NCBI RefSeq assembly: GCF_023952475.1 | Contig: NZ_JALHRX010000004.1 | Coordinates: 248,001 to 312,000, forward strand | DNA length: 64,000 nucleotides | Source: Cupriavidus sp. WGlv3 | GTDB lineage: Bacteria > Pseudomonadota > Gammaproteobacteria > Burkholderiales > Burkholderiaceae | Reading direction: 5' to 3' | Shown: positions 35,328 through 45,106 of the stretch, piece by piece | How positions within the stretch are numbered: position 1 is the stretch's first letter | Layout of the letters: each line of letters starts with the position of its first letter | The notes under the pieces: generated by a model | Databases searched by the model: none | What the model saw: only the letters and a program-made list of their open reading frames with translations | What the model was told of the DNA's origin: nothing | Program-made: the position numbers and the translations under genes

Positions 35328-36125
35328 ATGATGACCATCGAAATCAAGCCGTTGACCGGCTCCGTGGGCGCCGCCGTTACCGGTGTGAACCTGAACGACC
35401 CGATCAACGACGCCACCTTCAAGGTCCTGCACGAGGCCTTCCTGGAGCACGGCATGCTTGTCTTCCGCGGCCAGTTCCTGCAGCCGGCGGCACAGGTGGC
35501 GTTCGCGCGCCTGTGGGGCACGCCGGTCCAGGGCAACCCGCTGCTGAAGGGCCTGGCGGAATTCCCCGAACTGTTCCAGGTCACCAGGATCCCCAAGGAG
35601 ACCGCCTCCACCGAAGCCTGGCACTCTGATTCGATCTACACCGCCGTACCGCCGAAGATCTCCATCCTGTCGGCCGTCACCATCCCGGTGGGCGGGGATA
35701 CCATGTGGTGCAACCAGTACCTTTCGTATGAGCGCCTGTCGCCCACCCTGCAGCGCATGATTGAAGGGCTGCGCGCCACCTTCAGCGGCGGCCGCCTGGC
35801 CAAGATGACCGGCTCCGACAAGGTGCCGACGGCCGTCCATCCCATCGTGCGCACGCATCCGGAAACCGGCCGCAAGGCGCTGTACGTCGGCCACCCGGAT
35901 ACTGCCCTGTGCATCGAGGGCATGACCGAGGCGGAAAGCCGGCCGCTGCTCGACTTCCTGTACCAGCACTCGGTCACCCCGGACAACGTGTACCGCCACA
36001 TGTGGCAGGAAGGCGATGTGGTGATGTGGGACAACCGCAACACCATGCACTACGCCGTGCATGACTACGGCAATGCCGAGCGCGTACTCAACCGCGTGAC
36101 GCTCGAGGGCGACGTGCCCCGCTGA
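35328..36125 (+). CDS. TauD/TfdA-family 2-oxoglutarate-dependent dioxygenase
   Basis: 265-residue Fe(II)/2-oxoglutarate dioxygenase. The metal triad is visible as His and Asp in AWHSDSIY and a distal His in NRNTMHYAVHDY; the 2-oxoglutarate arginine lies in ERVLNRVTLEGD at the C-terminus. The start could be either ATG of the ATGATG at 35328 (GAGGAGAC upstream). Family members hydroxylate taurine, 2,4-D, alkyl sulfates or other acids. If the facing operon deals with sulfolactate, a sulfonate substrate would be a natural guess, but nothing in the active site proves it. Confidence 0.88.
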   Translation: MMTIEIKPLTGSVGAAVTGVNLNDPINDATFKVLHEAFLEHGMLVFRGQFLQPAAQVAFARLWGTPVQGNPLLKGLAEFPELFQVTRIPKETASTEAWHSDSIYTAVPPKISILSAVTIPVGGDTMWCNQYLSYERLSPTLQRMIEGLRATFSGGRLAKMTGSDKVPTAVHPIVRTHPETGRKALYVGHPDTALCIEGMTEAESRPLLDFLYQHSVTPDNVYRHMWQEGDVVMWDNRNTMHYAVHDYGNAERVLNRVTLEGDVPR

Positions 36126-36226
36126 GCGGCACGACCATTCAGGCACCGCCCCGGCCACTGCTGGCCGGTGGCGTGGCCCGGCGCACTGCGTCCCGCGCGG
36201 GGACGCGGTCCACAGGAGAGTGAAGC

Positions 36227-37345
<1,119 letters not shown>

Positions 37346-37355
37346 GGAGAAGTCG

Positions 37356-37712
37356 ATGGAAATGGTGAACCACACGGTGATCAACCTGATCATCTTCGTG
37401 CTGGCGATTTACGTGGGCTACCACGTGGTGTGGACCGTCACGCCCGCCCTGCATACGCCGCTGATGGCGGTAACCAACGCGATCTCGGCCATCATCATCG
37501 TCGGCGCCATGCTGGCGGCCGGCCTGACCGAAGGCGGCGTTGGCCGCACCATGGGCACGCTGGCGGTGGCGCTGGCCGCGGTCAATGTGTTCGGCGGCTT
37601 CCTGGTCACGCAACGCATGCTGGAGATGTTCCGCAAGAAGGCGCCGAAGGCGAAGGCCGAGGCAAACGCGCCGGCGCAGGCTGGCGCAGGACTGGTGGAG
37701 ATGCCGCGATGA
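37356..37712 (+). CDS. pntAB: NAD(P) transhydrogenase subunit alpha, part 2
   Basis: 118-residue membrane subunit with three helices (about residues 8-25, 38-60 and 65-88), carrying the family sequence HTVINLIIFVLAIYVGYHVVW and TPLMAVTNAISAIIIVGA. Starts 10 bp after pntAA and overlaps the start of pntB by 4 bp. Supplies part of the proton channel. Confidence 0.95.
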   Translation: MEMVNHTVINLIIFVLAIYVGYHVVWTVTPALHTPLMAVTNAISAIIIVGAMLAAGLTEGGVGRTMGTLAVALAAVNVFGGFLVTQRMLEMFRKKAPKAKAEANAPAQAGAGLVEMPR

Positions 37713-39175
37713 ATGCCCTGTCCATGAATATGGTGACGCTGTTCTACCTGGGTGCGTCGGTCTGTTTCATCCAGGCGCTGAAGGGTCTCTCGCACCCGGC
37801 TTCGGCCCGCCAGGGCAACGCCTTCGGCATGATCGGCATGGCGGTGGCGGCGCTTACGACGGTGGCGCTGATTGCCAAGCTCAAGAGCGAGTTCCTGGCT
37901 GCCGACGGTGGCGCGGGCGTGGGTTCGGGCCTGGCGCTGATTCTCGCGGGGCTGGTCGTTGGCGGCGGTATCGGTGCCTATGTGGCAAAGAAGGTCGAGA
38001 TGACCAAGATGCCCGAGCTTGTCGCGGCGATGCACTCGCTGATCGGCCTGGCCGCGGTGTGCATCGCGGTGGCCGCCGTGGCGGAGCCTGCGGCCTTTGG
38101 CATCGCAGCGGCGGGATCGCATGAGATTCCCACGGGCAACCGTATCGAGTTGTTCATCGGCTGCTTCGTCGGCGCGATCACGTTCTCGGGCTCCGTGATC
38201 GCCTTCGGCAAGCTGGCCGGGCGCTACAAGTTCCGTCTGTTCCAGGGCGCACCAGTGGTATTTCCCGGCCAGCACATGCTGAACCTGGCGCTCGCGGTCG
38301 CGATGGTCGGCTTTGGCATTGCGTTCTTCATGACGCAGGACTGGTTGCCGTTCCTGGTAATGCTGGCGATCGCCTTCGTGCTGGGCGTGCTGATCATCAT
38401 CCCGATCGGCGGTGCCGACATGCCGGTGGTGGTGTCGATGCTGAACTCGTACTCGGGCTGGGCCGCGGCGGGCATCGGTTTCTCTCTGAACAACCCGATG
38501 CTGATCATCGCGGGCTCTCTGGTGGGTTCGTCCGGTGCCATCCTCTCGTACATCATGTGCAAGGCGATGAACCGATCGTTCTTCAACGTGATCCTGGGCG
38601 GCTTCGGCAGCGAAGCGGCAACGGCCGGCGCGGCCGGTGCGCAGGCCCAGCGCAATGTGAAGTCGGGTTCGGCCGATGACGCGTCCTTCCTGATGGGCAA
38701 CGCCGAGACCGTGATCATCGTGCCCGGCTACGGCCTGGCGGTGGCGCGCGCCCAGCACGCGCTGAAGGAACTGACCGAAAAGCTGACCGAGAAGGGCGTG
38801 ACCGTGAAGTACGCGATCCACCCGGTGGCGGGCCGCATGCCGGGCCACATGAACGTGCTGCTGGCCGAGGCAGAAGTGCCCTACGACCAGGTCTTCGAGA
38901 TGGAGGACATCAATAGTGAGTTCGGCCAGGCCGACGTGGTGCTGGTGCTGGGCGCCAACGACGTGGTCAACCCGGCGGCCAAGACCGACCCCAAGTCGCC
39001 CATTGCCGGCATGCCGATCCTGGAGGCGTACAAGGCCAAGACCATCATCGTCAACAAGCGCTCGATGGCGTCCGGTTATGCCGGCCTGGACAATGAACTG
39101 TTCTACATGGACAAGACCATGATGGTGTTCGGCGACGCCAAGAAGGTGGTCGAGGACATGGTCAAGGCTGCGTAA
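37709..39175 (+). CDS. pntB: NAD(P) transhydrogenase subunit beta
   Basis: 488-residue subunit with about nine membrane helices followed by the NADP(H)-binding domain III (from about residue 310). Domain III markers are IIVPGYGLAVARAQHAL, HPVAGRMPGHMNVLLAEA, VLVLGANDVVNPAA and KRSMASGYAGLDNELFY. Start at 37709 overlaps the pntAB stop (ATGA). The enzyme makes NADPH from NADH using the proton gradient and may supply reductant to the SDR and other enzymes encoded just downstream. Confidence 0.96.
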   Translation: MNALSMNMVTLFYLGASVCFIQALKGLSHPASARQGNAFGMIGMAVAALTTVALIAKLKSEFLAADGGAGVGSGLALILAGLVVGGGIGAYVAKKVEMTKMPELVAAMHSLIGLAAVCIAVAAVAEPAAFGIAAAGSHEIPTGNRIELFIGCFVGAITFSGSVIAFGKLAGRYKFRLFQGAPVVFPGQHMLNLALAVAMVGFGIAFFMTQDWLPFLVMLAIAFVLGVLIIIPIGGADMPVVVSMLNSYSGWAAAGIGFSLNNPMLIIAGSLVGSSGAILSYIMCKAMNRSFFNVILGGFGSEAATAGAAGAQAQRNVKSGSADDASFLMGNAETVIIVPGYGLAVARAQHALKELTEKLTEKGVTVKYAIHPVAGRMPGHMNVLLAEAEVPYDQVFEMEDINSEFGQADVVLVLGANDVVNPAAKTDPKSPIAGMPILEAYKAKTIIVNKRSMASGYAGLDNELFYMDKTMMVFGDAKKVVEDMVKAA

Positions 39176-39202
39176 GCAGCGCTTCGGCACAGGCACAGCG
39201 AT

Positions 39203-39220
39203 ACAGAGATAACAGAGATA
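39203..39220. repeat. Tandem 9-bp repeat in the leader of the SDR gene
   Basis: ACAGAGATA occurs twice head-to-tail (39203-39220) and is continued by ACAGGAG, which is the ribosome site. A slip here would change the leader without touching the coding frame. Confidence 0.6.
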
Positions 39221-39229
39221 ACAGGAGAC

Positions 39230-40027
39230 ATGGCAATGAATCAGGACGATGGTCGCGGCCTCAACCCGTTTGCCGACCTGGAGGGCAAGGTGGCGCTGGT
39301 CACCGGCGCCTTCGGCGGGCTTGGACTGCATTTCGCGAAGACCCTGTCGCGCGCGGGTTGCAAAGTGGCATTGGCCGGTCGTCGCGTGGGCGAAGGCGAG
39401 GCGGTGCTGGCCGAGCTGCGCCGGGAAGGCGGGCAAGGGTGCGTGGTGGCGCTCGACGTGAGGAACCCGGCCTCGGTCGACGCGGCGTTCGACGCCGCAC
39501 AGCGCAAGCTTGGTCCGGTGCAGGTCGTCGTCAACAGCGCCGGCATCGCCACCACCGGGGCTGCGCTGGAGGTGGACGAGGCGCAGTGGCAAAGCGTCAT
39601 CGACACCAACCTGAACGGCGCCTGGCGCGTCGCCCAGCGCGCTGCGCGCATGATGCGCGATGCCGGGGCGGGCGGCAGCATCATCAACATCGCCTCGATC
39701 CTCGGCCTGCGCGTGGCCCAGCAGGTGCCTGCCTATACCGCCGCCAAGGCCGGCCTCATTCACCTGACGCGCTCGCTGGCACTGGAATGGGCTCGCCACG
39801 GCATCCGTGTCAATGCGCTTGCGCCAGGGTACTTCGAGACGGACATCAACCGCAGTTTTTTCGAGACCGAAAGCGGGCAGGCCCTGATCCGGCGCATTCC
39901 GCAGCGCCGGATCGGACAGCCGCGCCAGCTCGATGGTGCGCTACTACTGCTGGCCTCCGGCGCGTCAGACTTCATGACCGGCACGGTGCTGCCGGTCGAC
40001 GGCGGCCATTCCATCAATTCGCTTTAA
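39230..40027 (+). CDS. Short-chain dehydrogenase/reductase (paralogue of 19016)
   Basis: 265-residue classical SDR: TGAFGGLGLHFAK, NSAG, serine in NIASILG, YTAAK and PVDGGH. Two starts are possible, 39230 and 39236; the second has better spacing from AGGAG (8 nt rather than 2). Sequence is close to the SDR at 19016-19804. It precedes an acyl-CoA dehydrogenase (11 bp) and an APH-type kinase, and follows pntB by 54 bp. Oxidation or reduction of a hydroxyacyl intermediate in a 4-hydroxy-acid route is the likely task. Confidence 0.9.
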   Translation: MAMNQDDGRGLNPFADLEGKVALVTGAFGGLGLHFAKTLSRAGCKVALAGRRVGEGEAVLAELRREGGQGCVVALDVRNPASVDAAFDAAQRKLGPVQVVVNSAGIATTGAALEVDEAQWQSVIDTNLNGAWRVAQRAARMMRDAGAGGSIINIASILGLRVAQQVPAYTAAKAGLIHLTRSLALEWARHGIRVNALAPGYFETDINRSFFETESGQALIRRIPQRRIGQPRQLDGALLLLASGASDFMTGTVLPVDGGHSINSL

Positions 40028-40038
40028 GGCAAGCTTCC

Positions 40039-41235
40039 ATGTTCACTCCCTGTCCCACCGAGCGCAGCAAGGCCATCGCCGACCGCGTCGAGGCCTTCGT
40101 GCGCGAGGTTGTCGCGCTTTATGAGCGCGATCCCCGCAACGCCGGCCACGGTCCGACCGAGGATCTGGTCAGCGAACTGCGTGCCAAGGCCCGCGAAGCC
40201 GGCGTCATGACGCCGCACATCCTGCCCGACGGCGGCCACCTGACGCAGCTCGAAACGGCCGCGGTGCTCAAGCGTTCGGCGCTGTCGCCGCTGGGCCCGG
40301 TGGCTGTCAATACGATGGCACCGGACGAGGGCAATATGTACCTGCTCGGCAGGGTCGCCACGCCGGAACAGAAGCGGCGGTTTCTCGACAAGCTCGTGAG
40401 CGGCGACGCGCGCTCGGCCTTCTTCATGACCGAGCCGGCCGAGGACGGCGGCGCGGGCTCCGATCCGTCGATGCTGCAGACCACCGCGGTGCCGCAGGGC
40501 GACCACTGGGTCATCAACGGCCGCAAGATGTTCATCACCGGTGCGCAAGGTGCTTCGGTCGGCATCGTGATGGCGCGCACCGGAGGCAACGACAAGGTCC
40601 AGTCGACCATGTTCCTGGTCGACCTGCCGGATCCCGCCATCCGCATCGAACGCGTGCTCGACACCATCGACAACTCGATGCCGGGCGGCCATGCGCTGAT
40701 CGTCATCGACAATCTGCGCGTGCCGGCCAGCCAGGTGCTTGGCGAGGTCAATGAAGGCTTCCGCTATGCGCAGGTACGGCTGTCTCCCGCGCGGCTGTCG
40801 CACTGCATGCGCTGGCATGGCTGCGCCACGCGCGCGCACGAGATCGCCACGGACTACGCGACCCGGCGCAAGGCATTCGGCAAGCTGCTGATCGACCATG
40901 AAGGTGTGGGCTTCATGCTGGCCGAGAACCTGATCGACCTGCAGCAGGCGGCGCTGATGATCGACTGGTGCGCCGGCGTGCTCGATGGCGGCGTGCTCGG
41001 CACCACCGAAAGCTCGATGGCCAAGGTGGCGGTGTCCGAGGCGGTGTATCGCGTTGCGGACCGCTGCGTGCAGGTCATGGGCGGAGCGGGCGTGTCGCGC
41101 GATTCGATCGTCGAGCAGGTGTTCCGCGAAGTGCGCGCCTTCCGCATCTATGATGGCCCCACCGAGGTCCACAAGTGGTCGCTGGCGAAGATGATCAAGC
41201 GCAAGGCCCTGAGCGGCGAGGCCAGCCATGGCTGA
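40039..41235 (+). CDS. Acyl-CoA dehydrogenase, ACAD10/11-like
   Basis: 398-residue flavoprotein of the acyl-CoA dehydrogenase fold. FAD/substrate segments: FFMTEPAEDGGAGSDPSM, GRKMFITGAQGA, RRKAFGKLLIDHEGVGFMLAE and QVMGGAGVSRDS, ending IYDGPTEVHKWSLAKMI. The GPTEVH ending and the strict link with an APH-type kinase are those of ACAD10/11 and of the bacterial LvaC type, which turns a 4-phosphoacyl-CoA into the enoyl-CoA with loss of phosphate. The 3' end overlaps the kinase gene by 8 bp. Confidence 0.9.
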   Translation: MFTPCPTERSKAIADRVEAFVREVVALYERDPRNAGHGPTEDLVSELRAKAREAGVMTPHILPDGGHLTQLETAAVLKRSALSPLGPVAVNTMAPDEGNMYLLGRVATPEQKRRFLDKLVSGDARSAFFMTEPAEDGGAGSDPSMLQTTAVPQGDHWVINGRKMFITGAQGASVGIVMARTGGNDKVQSTMFLVDLPDPAIRIERVLDTIDNSMPGGHALIVIDNLRVPASQVLGEVNEGFRYAQVRLSPARLSHCMRWHGCATRAHEIATDYATRRKAFGKLLIDHEGVGFMLAENLIDLQQAALMIDWCAGVLDGGVLGTTESSMAKVAVSEAVYRVADRCVQVMGGAGVSRDSIVEQVFREVRAFRIYDGPTEVHKWSLAKMIKRKALSGEASHG

Positions 41236-42289
41236 GGCGAGCGATTTCGCCGGCACGGTGCCGGTGCGCGAACAGCACCGTTTCGACCAGGCCGCGCTGG
41301 AGCGCTGGATGGCGCAGCAGGTCGAGGGCTATGCCGGGCCTCTGACGATCGACCAGTTCAAGGGCGGGCAGTCCAACCCTACCTATCGGCTGCGCACGCC
41401 GGGGCACAGCTATGTGCTGCGGCGCAAGCCGCCCGGCGAACTGCTCAAGGGCGCGCATGCGGTTGAACGCGAAGCCCGCGTGATGGCGGCGCTGGCACAG
41501 GCAGGCTTTCCTGTCCCACGCATACACGGACTCTGTACCGACGATTCGGTGATCGGCAGCTGGTTTTTCGTGATGGACCTGGTCGAAGGCCGCATCTTCT
41601 GGGATGCAGGCTTTGCCGATGTGCCGCACGATGATCGCGCCGCGTACATGGATGCGATGAACGCGACGCTGGCCAGGCTGCATACGATCGATCCGCAGGC
41701 CGTCGGGCTAGGGGACTACGGCAAGGCGGGCGGCTATGTCGCGCGGCAGCTTGCGCGGTGGTCGAAGCAGTACCTCGAGGACGAGCTGGCCGGCCGGCAT
41801 CCGGCGATGGATCGGCTGGTCGAGTGGCTGCCGAAGCATCTGCCCGTGACTGACGACGTTGCCATCACTCACGGCGACTTCCGGGCCGACAACCTGATCT
41901 TCCATCCCACCGAGCCGCGCGTACTGGCCGTGCTGGATTGGGAGCTGTCGACACTGGGCGATCCGCTTGCCGACTTCGCCTACCACGCCATGATGTTCCG
42001 CATGCCGCCCGATATCCTGGGCGGCATCGCCGGGCATGACCTGGCCGCGGCGGGATTGCCGGACGAGGCGGCGTATGTGGAAGCGTATTGCCGGCGCACC
42101 GGGCGCGATGGCATCGGTGATCTGGACTTCTATATTGCCTTCAATATGTTCCGCTTCGCGGCGATTCTGCATGGGGTCAAGGGACGCGCTGCTCGCGGTA
42201 CGGCGTCCAGTGCCGAGGCGCATGCCATGGGTGAGCGCTTTGCCCGTGTGGCCGATCTGGCTTGGATGCAGGCGCAGCGTGTGAGGTGA
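41228..42289 (+). CDS. APH-family 4-hydroxyacyl-CoA kinase-like protein
   Basis: 353-residue APH-fold kinase: GGQSNPTYRL and YVLRRKPPGELL in the N-lobe, THGDFRADNLIFHP catalytic loop, VLDWELSTLGDPLADFAYH metal site. It is translationally coupled to the acyl-CoA dehydrogenase. In mammalian ACAD10/11 the two activities are fused; here they are adjacent genes. It is a paralogue of the kinase at 19845. Predicted substrate is a 4-hydroxyacyl-CoA; antibiotic phosphorylation is unlikely. Confidence 0.88.
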   Translation: MAEASDFAGTVPVREQHRFDQAALERWMAQQVEGYAGPLTIDQFKGGQSNPTYRLRTPGHSYVLRRKPPGELLKGAHAVEREARVMAALAQAGFPVPRIHGLCTDDSVIGSWFFVMDLVEGRIFWDAGFADVPHDDRAAYMDAMNATLARLHTIDPQAVGLGDYGKAGGYVARQLARWSKQYLEDELAGRHPAMDRLVEWLPKHLPVTDDVAITHGDFRADNLIFHPTEPRVLAVLDWELSTLGDPLADFAYHAMMFRMPPDILGGIAGHDLAAAGLPDEAAYVEAYCRRTGRDGIGDLDFYIAFNMFRFAAILHGVKGRAARGTASSAEAHAMGERFARVADLAWMQAQRVR

Positions 42290-42387
42290 TGACGGGGGTT
42301 GTCGTGCTTGGATGCGCTGCTGTTTCGCCGGCATAGCCGGCGACGGACCTATTCGAAGCTTGTGTACGAGGACCCCGAGCTCCATCC

Positions 42388-42576
42388 CGGCAGTTCGACA
42401 TCCTCAAGTCGCTCATCTCCGGACTTGAACGCGTTGCCATCCTGAGCGAATCACACATTCCGGGAGTTGATGCCAACGGCTTGGCACTCATAGAGCGGGC
42501 CAACGGTGCTGCAGCGCGCGCGGCTGGCATGGAGCTTTGGATTGACGATTGCTCCCGATTTACTGAAGACGGCTGA
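42388..42576 (+). pseudogene. C-terminal fragment of an ABC_sub_bind-type binding protein
   Basis: A 62-codon open stretch (RQFDILKSLISGLERVAILS through ALIERANGAAARAAGMELWI, then a stop) resembles the hinge region of TrpX/ABC_sub_bind periplasmic proteins. No start codon, signal peptide or remaining domain is present. A decayed remnant is the simplest reading. Confidence 0.5.
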
Positions 42577-42680
42577 CCGCGTCATCGAGTAACTTGGTTG
42601 GCTCCTACCGACCCATTGCTGCCGTTCAAGCCTCTTCCGCCAACGTCTTGCTTCGCCGGCGCACATGCCGCGCTCGCCTC

Positions 42681-43644
42681 CTAGGCTGGCTTCAGAACGA
42701 GCAATGTCTCTGTCAGTCGGCACCAAAACGCTGCGCCCAACGCCAGATTGCGGTCGTTGAAGTCATAGCGCGGGTTGTGCAAGCCGCGCCCGCCGTCGGA
42801 TGGGCCGTTGCCGATACGGATGAGCGCGCCCGGGCATTCCTGCAGCATGTAGGCGAAGTCTTCGCTACCCATCATCTTCGGATAGTCGCGGTCTACATCC
42901 TTCTGGCCAACAAGCGCTGTAGCAACTTCCGCCGCCAAAGCTACCGCGTCGGCGGCGTTGTCGACAATCGGGTAGCCCTCCACATAGCGGATCTCGGCTA
43001 TCGCGCCATACGATGCGGCGGTCATGTGGACCAGCTTGGTGATGCGGTCCTTCAGTAGTGCGCGTACCTCCGGACTGAACGAGCGCACGCTGATGCCGAT
43101 TTCAGCTTCGGCAGGGATGACGTTCAGTGCGTCCCTGCGTGCAGCCGGCCAACAGTGAGCACTGCCGACTCGTTGGGGGGACGTTGCGCGAGACTACGGT
43201 CTGGAGCGCCATCACGATGGCGGCCGCCGCCACCAGCGGGTCGACCGCGAGGTGAGGGCGCGCAGCGTGGCCGCCCAAGCCAATGACCTTGATGAACACA
43301 CGGTCGCCTGCCGCGAGAAACGGTCCCGGACGCATCAGGAACTGGCCTTGGGGTACACCGGGATGGTTGTGCATGGCAAACACCATGTCACAAGGAAAAC
43401 GATCAAACAAACCATCTGCCACCATGGCCTTGGCGCCGCTGTCGAATCCCCGCTCCTCCGCTGGCTGAAAGATCAGGTTACGCGTGCCGGAGAAGTTCCT
43501 CGTGGCCGCCACGTGCTTTGCCGCGCCAAGCAACATGGCGGTGTGGCCGTCGTGTCCACAGGCATGCATGATGCCGGGCCGGCTGCTCGCGTATGGAAGC
43601 CCGGTGTCTTCCTGGACGGGCAGGATATTTGGACCCGCAACTGC
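42681..43644 (-). pseudogene. Frameshifted, 5'-truncated M20-family amidohydrolase (HipO-like)
   Basis: Two reading frames on the minus strand together encode most of an M20D amidohydrolase: PVQEDTGLPYASSRPGIMHACGHDGHTAMLLGAAKHV, QPAEERGFDSGAKAM, HNHPGVPQGQ and GLGGHAARPH in the first, then ALNVIPAEAEIGISVRSFSP, MMGSEDFAYMLQECPGALIRIGNG in the second. Between them two single-base losses, in a C-run (about 43175-43180) and in a short G-run (about 43133-43135), break the frame, and an intermediate piece (ESAVLTVGRLHAG) is readable in the third frame. The N-terminal ~90 residues are missing. Confidence 0.8.
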
Positions 43645-43741
43645 CGCGCGGCAAACGGCGTGTCACCGCGTATGATTTCAGTCATAGAGCGAGCCGGATA
43701 CCGGCACTAGACTGCGAGCGAACTTTCGATTGGAGTGATAC

Positions 43742-44290
43742 ATGAAGCGGCATTCAGCCACTGTCATCGCGGCGTCGACCGCCATCCTTCTTGGCGCCGC
43801 TGCGCTTTCGTCGTTCGCCATGGCCGATGTCACGGCACGCCAGAAGGACGTTCGGCAACACGGCGCGGAGGTCATGCCGTTCGCCCTTGCGGCCACCACC
43901 CACATCTTTACGAAGACGGCAGACGGTGGGAACCAACAGGTCGTCACGAAGCATCATGACCCGAAGCAGGTTACGCTGATCCGCGGGCATCTGAGCGCGA
44001 TCGCTCGGCAGTTCGCGGCGGGTGACTTCAAGGCGCCGGAGCATATCCACGGCACCGATATGCCGGGCCTGGCCGCGCTGCGTGCAGCACAGCCGGGAGA
44101 ACTGAAGATCCACTATCGCGACTTGCCCGATGGCGGCGAAATCGAATACCACGCGGACGAACCTAGCCTCGTCGCCGCGCTGCACGTCTGGTTCGATGCC
44201 CAGTTGTCCGATCATGGCCACGACGCGATGGCAGGACACAGCCCCGGCATGATGCGTCATCGTCCTGCGGACGCCTCGACAGCGGAATAG
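43742..44290 (+). CDS. Secreted protein of unknown function
   Basis: 182-residue protein with a signal peptide ending near SFAMA (residue 28). The mature part has FALAATTHIFTKTADGGNQQ, VTLIRGHLSAIARQFAAGDF, PEHIHGTDMPGLAAL and a His-rich tail (FDAQLSDHGHDAMAGHSPGMM). The His and Met content could bind a metal. Similar exported proteins in Burkholderiales have at times been labelled aspartate carbamoyltransferase, for which I see no support here. It lies 18 bp upstream of the Crp-type gene in the same direction. Confidence 0.75.
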   Translation: MKRHSATVIAASTAILLGAAALSSFAMADVTARQKDVRQHGAEVMPFALAATTHIFTKTADGGNQQVVTKHHDPKQVTLIRGHLSAIARQFAAGDFKAPEHIHGTDMPGLAALRAAQPGELKIHYRDLPDGGEIEYHADEPSLVAALHVWFDAQLSDHGHDAMAGHSPGMMRHRPADASTAE

Positions 44291-44308
44291 GCCGCGCATA
44301 CGACCAGA

Positions 44309-44983
44309 ATGCCAGTCGACGATTTGCCTGATTCATCCCCTGCCCAGGCGGTGGCCGCTCTGCCGGCATGGCCGGACGCGCTGCGCGACTCGGCGCGCTT
44401 GCGCCGGTATGATGCTGACACCTACGTATTCAATCGCGGGCAGCGGGTCGAGTCGGTCTACCAGGTTCAGACAGGGCAGGTTTTGTTGCGACGTGACGGA
44501 GCGGACGGCGAATCCCTCACGCTGCAGACAGCAGGTCCCGGCGATTTCGTGGCCGAAGCAAGCCTCTTCAGCTCCCACTACCACTGCGACGCATTCTGCG
44601 GGAGAGCGAGCGAATTGCTGGCCTTTCCCGCGAGGACGTTGCTTGCGTGTCTGCAGGGCGATCCATCGTTCGCGGTGGATTGGGTACGGCTCCTGTCGCG
44701 GCAACTCATGCGCAGCCGTGCCCGCGAGGAACGCCTGACGCTACGCGCGCCGCGCGACCGCATCCTGCATTGCCTGCAGCTCGAGCACGATGCGCACGGA
44801 CGGTTCACGCCGCCCGGAACGCTCATGCAATGGGCGGCCACGCTTGGGATCGCGCATGAAACCCTGTATCGCGCGCTGGCACAGATGGAACAGGAGGGCC
44901 TGATTGTGCGCAACGGGGTCCAAATTGTCCTCTCCGAGGTTCGCCGGAAAAATTCCGGACGATCAGGTTTGCCGTCCAGCTAA
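44309..44983 (+). CDS. Crp/Fnr-family transcriptional regulator
   Basis: 224 residues: an N-terminal cyclic-nucleotide-type beta barrel (FNRGQRVESVYQVQTGQVLLRR, PGDFVAEASLFSSHYHCDAF) and a C-terminal winged helix (TLMQWAATLGIAHETLYRALAQMEQEGLIV). Cysteines at HCDAFC are not placed like Fnr cluster ligands. The recognition helix AHETLYRALAQM has the family shape. Probably regulates itself and the secreted protein before it. Confidence 0.9.
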   Translation: MPVDDLPDSSPAQAVAALPAWPDALRDSARLRRYDADTYVFNRGQRVESVYQVQTGQVLLRRDGADGESLTLQTAGPGDFVAEASLFSSHYHCDAFCGRASELLAFPARTLLACLQGDPSFAVDWVRLLSRQLMRSRAREERLTLRAPRDRILHCLQLEHDAHGRFTPPGTLMQWAATLGIAHETLYRALAQMEQEGLIVRNGVQIVLSEVRRKNSGRSGLPSS

Positions 44984-45009
44984 AAAAATGCGCGGCAGAG
45001 CCGCGCATT
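44982..45009 (-). terminator. Rho-independent terminator
   Basis: AATGCGCGGC-AGA-GCCGCGCATT is a perfect 10-bp stem with a 3-nt loop; on the minus strand it is followed by seven T residues. It ends transcription of the GRDP-like gene and may also work for the Crp-type gene from the other side. Confidence 0.85.
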
Positions 45010-45106
45010 CACAATCACCTGACAGATAACGGGGAGCGATCTGCAGGTTGTACCAGTGGTCGCTAGCACTCCGGCTAAACGTGATGGGTGCTTTCCTGAT
45101 CCGAAG

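Noticed and set aside
37418..39799. Long minus-strand open frame opposite pntB and the SDR
   Set aside because: Antisense to well-defined genes, with the low-complexity composition typical of high-GC shadow frames.
41228..42289. Aminoglycoside resistance gene
   Set aside because: Coupled by overlap to an acyl-CoA dehydrogenase, as in the ACAD10/11 pair; no resistance context.
43742..44290. Aspartate carbamoyltransferase
   Set aside because: The protein has a signal peptide and only 182 residues, with none of the carbamoyl-phosphate motifs (STRT, HPxQ).
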